Origin: Euglena gracilis
Lineage: Eukaryota > Euglenida > Euglenophyceae > Euglenales
Direction of reading: 5' to 3'
NCBI GenBank assembly: GCA_039621445.1
Contig: CP154956.1
Coordinates: 91,917,934 to 91,981,933, forward strand
DNA length: 64,000 bases
Under the pieces are notes generated by a model, which saw nothing but the letters and a program-made list of their open reading frames with translations, was not told the DNA's origin and did no database searches. The translations under genes were made by a program, and so were the position numbers. Within the stretch, counting starts at the first letter, position 1. Each line of letters starts with the position of its first letter. Of the stretch, positions 57,576-64,000 are shown piece after piece.

Positions 57576-59465
57576 AACACGGACAGTTGGACGCTGTTCA
57601 CACGTTGTTTTGTCCCACCGCCAGCCTCGAAAAGGGATTCCACAAAATTACACAAAAAAAATGCACCGGGCTTCGATGATCCGGCACAATGCGCAGCTTC
57701 CAGCGTGCGCGGGTCTGTGATTTTGCCAGCGTGCGGTGTGATTCATTCCATGACCCCGGACCATTTCGCGTTGCCGCCCGGGGGTCCGCTGGGCGGGTGG
57801 CGAGGACGTTCCGCTGCCCCACCGCCGCCAGGTACGCCAGCGTTGCATCCCCGCTGCTCGCCACCTGGCTGAGGGACTGGGTGCGCACGGTAGGGGCCCC
57901 GCACTGTCCCGTTCGGAAGACCCTTCAGTGGGGCTGGTATGACTGGGGAGAGTGTCGGGAATGGTTCTGGTTGGGCAGCATTCTACTTCCTCCCCTCCAC
58001 GACAGGGGGTATCAGGTGTATGACAGCTAAATCCCGACCGATTTTGATTTAGGAATAAATTTAGGCCGAAATTTTGAAAATTTAGGGGGGCAGTGGTATG
58101 AGGCGCCTTCCACTTCATCCCCGGGTTTGGGCTGTGCCGATTCAAACAAAACAAACGTAATTGTTTCTTTTGTTGATTTACCCATTTGTGGATTGAAACG
58201 AGAAAAATTCTGCAACCCCAGGGTTCCATGGTTGGGATTTCCGCTTCACTGCGGCCGGAAAGCCAGCCGGCGCAGGCTAGATCCTTCATTTTGATCTGAA
58301 AACTGGAGTTGCTCGCCAGGGTCCTGTGGCTGCTTAATTGTCAATGAAAAGAAAACACATCAGACATGATGCAACGTGGAATATACAGAAAGATAAGGCA
58401 ACAGAAAGAACGAACAAAGATGACAAACACGTAGCCTGAAACAAACCCTTCTACACAGTTGCGAGGATTGTTGAGTTGACTCGTCGCCTGAGCGTTGCTA
58501 GCATCGATGGGTCCGTTGATCTCCGACAGCAATGTGCCAATGACGCACAGGCAGCTTCGGGATGGTGCCAGCGAAGACGTCTGCATGTGAACAGCGGATT
58601 CAGATTTTTGGGGAAAGTCTTGCACGTCCCTCTGACCGTGGTGGAAAAAGGTGCCTTTCCAACTCTTGCAAGTGGGAAGGGGGGACTTGGGAGGGGGGGC
58701 GCAATAGCAAAAATTCAATATTTTTCTGGAAAAAAATATCTGGTTTGGAAATGTTTTTTGCAGGAAAATGGGATGCCAGCCAATTCAAAAATGCATAAAA
58801 TCTGAAAAAAGAAAAAAATGGAAACATGTCAGATTGTGGAAAAATGAAATGCAGAAATTTGTGATGAAAACACCATCATATCCAAATAAAAAAAAAAGAA
58901 ATTGCATTTCATGGTGGTTTCTGTGAAGAGGGGCACAATGCAATCGAGTCGCAGAAAACACAAGCAACTTCCTCCTCATTCCAGTGCAAAAACTTACCAA
59001 AATGCCTATTTCTGAAAGTTTTTTGCATTTTTTTCTTAACCAGAGTTAGCCAAAAAAAAAACACTCCCATTTCCACCTCACCCAGAGGTGGAAATAAGGT
59101 TTTGAACCGATTTTTTTTTTTAGTTGGGGTGGGGGTGTTCAGGGCCCAGTTGGAGGAGGAGGGGTCCAGCTGGTGGCTTTTTTCAGTGGCCAGCAAATTG
59201 GCTTAGCCAGTGGACCCGGCGCACTTGATGGCGGTGATGAAATGACACAGTGACGGGATGTTTTACAGTAGATGGCATGAAATGGCAGGATCCTCACCTG
59301 ATGCATCACGTGGCATGACATGATACGGGTAAGAGTGCAGATCGGCTGTCATGTGATCGTTTCACATACACAGCAGCATGTTTTGATCAAAAGCTTGAAT
59401 TTTGCACACATTTCAGTTGCATTCTCAGAGATCAATCATTTCTTTGGGATTCTGGCAAGTTTTGG
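57576..59465. other. GC-rich island and A-rich sequence, no confirmed gene
   Basis: Positions 57660-58020 are GC-rich and open on both strands (up to 214 codons on the minus strand). They look exon-like but gave no recognisable domain. The remainder has short frames only. Confidence 0.3.
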
Positions 59466-59466
59466 G

Positions 59467-60000
59467 GTCAAAAAAATGTCCGGCGCTTCGCCCCAGTCAC
59501 TGGGAAAAAATTCCCACCAACTGTCCCTGCTAACCCACCACCCAAATAATACTGGGGTATTATTTTTTCGTCAGAAATCGCAGCCCGAGGGGGAATATTA
59601 TTTGAGGGGCTCCCCAAAATTTTCGAAATTTTTCGAAGTCCCATATGGGTCCAAAATAGCACCCCAAACCCCCTCTGGGGTCATTTATTAAACTTCCTCA
59701 AAAAGTTTAACATTTTTGGAGGCCAGATGATCCACAGAAGTCGATTGTTTTAAATTTTTTCTTTGAAATTATGATTTTACCCACATTTTCAGGCAAAATC
59801 CAGGTCCAAAATCCAAGTCGTCGGCCCGAAATTTGGGGGGAGAGGGGTGTTAACTCGGTCAGCGAAGTAGGACCCCGATGGGGGGGGGTATTACTTGGGA
59901 GGGTATTATTTGGGGCGAGGGTTTAGCACTGGGGGGGTGGTCCACCAGCATTTCCACCAGCCAAATTTAGACAAGATGTAGTCCACCCCCATCCCCTCAG
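59467..60000. mobile_element. CTAGC-type element remnant interrupted by a TA element
   Basis: 59480-59532 (hairpin GGCGCTTCGCC at 59482-59492, AAAAAATTCCCACC, CCCTGCTA) and 59926-59995 (CATTTCCACCAGCCAAATTTAGAC, then GTAGTCCACC) match the two parts of 15630-15760 on either side of its CTGCTAGCAGACC. Confidence 0.5.
59533..59923. mobile_element. TA-flanked element, word GTATTATTTGGG, second copy
   Basis: It starts ACCCACCACCC and ends GAGGGTT. TA is on both sides (59531-59532 and 59924-59925). It carries the same word as 34743-35143, and the text CGAAATTTTTCGAAGTCCC is shared in inverted form. It is inserted in the element above. Confidence 0.65.
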
Positions 60001-61019
60001 GAACTGCGGACCCTGAAGCAGAAACATGCACCACACACTTGGTATTCTGTTACTGTTTCAGAATTTCTCAGGATTCATTGATTTTTGTTGGAATATGTCC
60101 TGATTTGTCGGGTTTTGAAGACTGGAGGTGGGTCCCAGCCACATCATTCTGAAAGATTTGATCCGAGGCAAATGACGTGTGGTACAAAACGCACTTTCAA
60201 CCATTTGAGTCATTTTGGGGTCATTTCGGGTCAGTTTGGGAAGTTTTCAGGCCGTTTTGGTCATTTGAAACCATGCAGAGTCATTTTGTCACCAAAAATA
60301 ACCAAAATGGCAAAAAAGATGGTTGGTATTGACCAAAAATGGCCCAACTATGAATGATAATGGCCAAATGGCTTCAAAATGGACCATAATAACCCCCAAA
60401 ATGACTGGCCAAAAAAATATGCAAAATGACCCAAAATTGTGCGAAAGAGCCCAAAGGAAAATGCATTGGCCAAAATATGCAGGAATGGGCAAATATGAAG
60501 CTTTTTGGGATCTGCGCTCCTGTTCATCTCCCGAGGGTGCACAAATATCCAGCATACAACTTGCACACACATGTACATTTGCAGGGCAACGTTTTGCAGT
60601 TTCCAACAAAATGGAGTGAGTATTTTAGGGAGGAGGGAAACTGCACACAAGCCAGTCAAAAAAATGCACTGCAAAAAAAACACCGCAAAAACTGCCAAAA
60701 AAGTGCACTGCAAAAAAAATTGAAAATGAAAAACCCAAAATAAACAAAGCTGAAACGGTTAGAATATCCAGAACAGAACACCAACATCGACCCTGGAAAC
60801 ACCAATTGTATTCCCGCCAATCCTGGAATCAGGAATGAGGAAGACACAAAACACAAAAGCGCTTGTCTTCACCTTGGAAAAGCATAAACGGGGCAGGGTG
60901 GTCACACCGGCAAATGCCGATCAAGGAGCACGTGCAGCCGACCCTAAATCTAATTGTCCCAGAGGTAAACACCCTGACTTTGGCTTCTTCAGGTACAAAT
61001 CTTACCACCACTACCCCCA

Positions 61020-61165
61020 CCCCCGGGAAATTGTCACCTGACAGGTTGGCGGGCAGCGGGGACCCTGACAACTTCCTATCACGACAGGTTGGCTGGTACC
61101 AAGGACCCTGACAGTTTCCCGGGCGGGATCCTGACAGGTTCTTGGGCATGACAGTTTCGCGGGGG
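61020..61165. repeat. Word-repeat block, word CCTGACAGGTT
   Basis: It is bounded by CCCCGGGAAATTGTC and (inverse) CCCCGCGAAACTGTC. ACCCTGAC and GACAGGTTGGC recur between. It is related to 62155-62290 and 62655-62790. Confidence 0.5.
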
Positions 61166-61378
61166 GGGCAGAGAGACCAAAAATATAACCACTAATCCAC
61201 AAAACGAACACAAATTTAAAACAATGATTTGTCCTGCTGGAAAACACTTCAGTGCGGGAAAAGCCGTGGTCAATTGCAGTCTTTTCAATGTTCCACATCA
61301 CATTAAAAGTGATTAGATGCATTGAAACTGCAAGGTTCCATTGATTGATGACGACAATGTCATCGGTTGTGTAAATTA

Positions 61379-61755
61379 AACCCCCCCCCAGTTTTATTGC
61401 ACTGCAGCACTATTGGACGGCCGCCTCCAGCGGCGGGGGGTGCAGCACTATTTGGACTGGATCTTGGACTGGGTGCCTCTTAGTCCCAGCCTATCACCAC
61501 AGGCACCCTTTTTGCCTGCTCAATGTCCTACACTGAGGCTAGCGAGGTGCATCTTCAGACGACTTCCATGAGTTGTTCGTGTGGGAAATCGCCCCCTTTC
61601 CCCTCTCTGCGGGTTACAAAACATGCCTGCAACAGGCTGCATTAGCTTCTATGCATTTCACATTGCTATGTTTTGGGGGGTGCAGCACCATTGGACGCTC
61701 GCTTCATCTGGCGGGGGCGTAGTACTAATTGGACCCGCAGCATTATTGGGGGGTT
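61379..61755. mobile_element. TA-flanked poly-C/poly-G element, word GCAGCACTATTGGAC
   Basis: TA (61377-61378 and 61756-61757) flanks AACCCCCCCCC at the left and GGGGGGTT at the right. GCAGCACTATTGGAC-like words occur about five times near both ends. Confidence 0.6.
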
Positions 61756-62154
61756 TAAGGCAAGAGGATACAAGGCGTTTGTGAGGAAGTGGAGTGATAC
61801 AAATTTGATTTTGCTTTGGCTTCTGTTTTGCAACAAGAACTTCATTAAATTATGTGATCGTTCAGTAGCAGGTTCGTTCCTCAAAGTCAATCATGTGGAA
61901 CTTAGCCGGTGACTCATAAAATCCATCCAGCAAAATCCGGTGTCCCAAACGGTCAGTGATGAGTCCTTTCGTCATTCGTCATGAACTCGAAACCTCTTGC
62001 AAGAAATTGATATCGGAGGCGTTTAAAAAAAAACTGCAGAAAAATTGCGGAAAATTGATACAGGGGGAAAAAACTGCAAAAATGCAAAAAAAAGCTGCAA
62101 AAATCACAAAAAGTGAAAACGGCAATAAAGAAAACTGCAAAAACTACACCCTGC

Positions 62155-62290
62155 ATACCCCCCCCTGGGGAAACTGTCTCTAGACAAGTCAGCAAGTACA
62201 GAGTTAAGAGACACGTCCCTATAACGGCAGGTCAGCGGGCACGGAGGCAGGAGACAGTTTCCCGGGCGGGTTGGGTCAGAGAAAAAGGTT
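62155..62290. repeat. Word-repeat block, word GACAGTTTCCCGGG
   Basis: It is bounded by CCCCTGGGGAAACTGTC and (inverse) CCCGCCCGGGAAACTGTC. Inside are AAGTCAGCAAGTAC and GGCAGGTCAGCGGGCAC words. Confidence 0.5.
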
Positions 62291-62400
62291 GACATTTTTC
62301 GACCCCCACCAGGCACAAAAATCCAAAAAAAGTGGTTTCTCTCACATATTTGTGATCAGAAGCCTGAAATCAATATTTGCATTTTTTTCAACGTGGAATA

Positions 62401-62624
62401 AACCCCCCCAAATAACACCCCCCCCCAAAAAAACACCCCCCCCCAAATAACACACCCCCCCTCGGGGGCCGATTTCGAGCGCCCAAATAACACCCCCCCC
62501 CCTGTTTTCCTTTGGTTTTCCATGTAAAAATAACACCCCCCCCCAAATAACACCCCCCCCTGGGGCCCCAGTTCGGGTGCCCAAATAACACACCGGGGGG
62601 GGGGTGTTATTTGGGGGGGGGGGT
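62401..62624. mobile_element. TA-flanked poly-C/poly-G element, word GTGTTATTTGGG, second copy
   Basis: TA flanks it at 62399-62400 and 62625-62626. It is the reverse-complement relative of 24956-25188, sharing GGGGCCCCAGTTCGGGTGCCC and TTTTCCTTTGGTTTTCCATG with minor changes. Confidence 0.75.
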
Positions 62625-62654
62625 TACTTATTTTTCAACCAAAAAATGTGGAAA

Positions 62655-62790
62655 TTCTCAAAAACTTGCCAGGAGACAGGTCAGGGGATTCAAGGGTAGG
62701 AGACATTTCAATGAGGACAGGATAGTGCATACAGGGAAGTAGAGGACAATTTCCCGGGGAGGACAGTTTCCCGGGGGAGGGGGTAGGTTT
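62655..62790. repeat. Word-repeat block, word GACAGTTTCCCGGGG
   Basis: GGAGACAGGTCAGG, GGACAATTTCCCGGG and GGACAGTTTCCCGGG recur. It is the third block of the family at 61020. Confidence 0.4.
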
Positions 62791-63534
62791 TTCTTCCTCC
62801 CTGTTGGACCTCAAAGCTGCCTTTGACAATCCACCTGCCGCCATTATATGATTCCTTTCCTGACCCTGGGAAGCCGGCAGTCACACAAAGCACTGAGACA
62901 TGGAGTGAGCCTGCATCCTTGGCTTGCTTGCTTGCAAACCTGGTCGATGCACCTTGTGGGTAGAATCCGCTTCAATAAAGCAAAAAAAAATAGGGTACCT
63001 CGTCAGGACTTTTGCACCGTGTGTCGTAAAGACTTGTGGACCGGACTGTACCTGCAAGCCAGGGGGGCCAGGGGGTGACCATGACCAGGTGCCAAGTCCC
63101 CTGTATGCGTAATTCCTTTTTAGGCCACCGACCGGGGGGGTCATATACACCCCCTTCCCTGCAATCCCCCACCAGAGGTCGGTATACAGAGGTGGTTGGT
63201 GGGCAAGGGGAGGCGGGGTGAACCAAATAATCAAAATATGCACTTTTTTACCCCCCAAAAATCCGGATGCTGGCTCCGACACATGTACAAAAAATGAGCT
63301 CCGTGTACCCCCCCACCGCGGGATTTGCTGGGTTCTGTAGCTTGAGGTCCTTGGCTGTGATAATGCAATCATACTCATGTCATCCAAAATTCTTTACGCA
63401 ATGAGACAAAAGACATTACGAGGTGTGGAAACATGCCAGTGAAGCACCAGCCCGACCTGGCGCGGGTTGGGCTCAAAAAGATGTCCCACACCCTTCCATT
63501 GTTCTCCAGTGTTACCCCTTTCTTTGCGGTTGCC

Positions 63535-63690
63535 AGGTTGCCAGCAAGCTCTCACCGACTGAGGTTGAGTTGTTCAGTTGGATCCGGCGAGACTTGGCAA
63601 ATGCAGTATTTAGTCAAATTCAAATCGGAAAGAAAAAGACCACCACCTCAACAACATTGCAGCCTCCGCGGAAGAATGTGGGTTGTTGTT
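63535..63690 (+). CDS. Possible exon, unidentified
   Basis: After TTGCCAGGTTGCCAG the plus strand reads LSPTEVELFSWIRRDLANAV and a Lys/Thr-rich continuation. The first part is protein-like (amphipathic helix). No domain was recognised, and another frame is also open here. Confidence 0.25.
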
Positions 63691-64000
63691 GGGTTCACAA
63701 GAGAGGGGGGTGATGTAAAAAACCATGTCTAGGACCTTGGTTGAGGTACAGGAAAAAAACCTTTGTGCAAACGTATATATCAGGTCAGCACAGTTATGGG
63801 GTGCCGATGGACAATAATCACAGATCATAGCTAATTTGGATTTTGTAAATTGGGTGGCAGGTTTGTGGCAATTATTTTCCGGGGTGTAGATATATAGATA
63901 TTCCTGGCATCCTGCAGGGACTGGTTTAGGGAAATCAATCGGTACCCATTCGGCAGAGGTCCGACCCCTGGGTACCCATGAGGGGAAAAAATCGGCCGGT

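Overview
The window is nuclear DNA of a eukaryote, probably a repeat-rich protist or alga. It has DIRS-type and LTR retroelements, scattered GT-AG-bounded exon candidates, long microsatellites, TTAGGG-like interstitial motifs, very many G or C homopolymers, and no bacterial-style gene packing. The species cannot be named from the sequence alone. No complete host gene was found. LEFT (1-12.3 kb): a DIRS-like retrotransposon runs from about 590 to 12250 and is broken in two ways. A roughly 1.73 kb inversion (about 1037-2770) splits both its ORF1 and its reverse transcriptase. A 7.3 kb LTR element (4253-11576) is inserted inside its tyrosine recombinase gene. The LTR element is read on the minus strand (LTRs of about 1.3 kb with TG..CA ends, PBS-like and PPT-like sites, 4-bp target duplication). 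It shows no recognisable reverse transcriptase or integrase, but it carries one long ORF for a protein with membrane segments and Gln/Pro/Ala repeats. Fragments of the DIRS ORF1 also lie at 1-490 and 12.5-15.3 kb. MIDDLE AND RIGHT (12.3-64 kb): a dense field of short non-autonomous elements, often nested. Three architectures recur: (i) hAT-like elements with CAGG-type inverted ends and 8-bp target duplications; (ii) elements flanked by TA whose ends are bare poly-C / poly-G tracts; (iii) long foldback elements starting GGCA, sitting in TA/TG microsatellites and carrying TTAGGG-like motifs. Two features cut across the classes. Each element repeats its own short 'word' several times, and the word changes in concert between relatives (for example GTGTTATTTGGG, GTATTATTTGGG, GTCTTATTT). 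A small hairpin of the form GGCGC-TTCG-GCGCC beside an A/T tract recurs in at least a dozen elements with different ends. This word-repeating set is the best candidate for something undescribed. Large simple arrays include (TACA)n near 24 kb, (TATG)n at 36.5-37.3 kb, and a 1.5 kb trinucleotide tract at 37.5-39.0 kb whose unit changes one base at a time. HOST GENES: weak but real-looking minus-strand exons occur at 35.5-35.9, 40.5-42.4 (a nicastrin-like candidate), 45.1-45.8, 46.2-46.5, 48.2-48.5 and 52.9-53.1 kb, with a plus-strand candidate at 63.5 kb. Most are unidentified.
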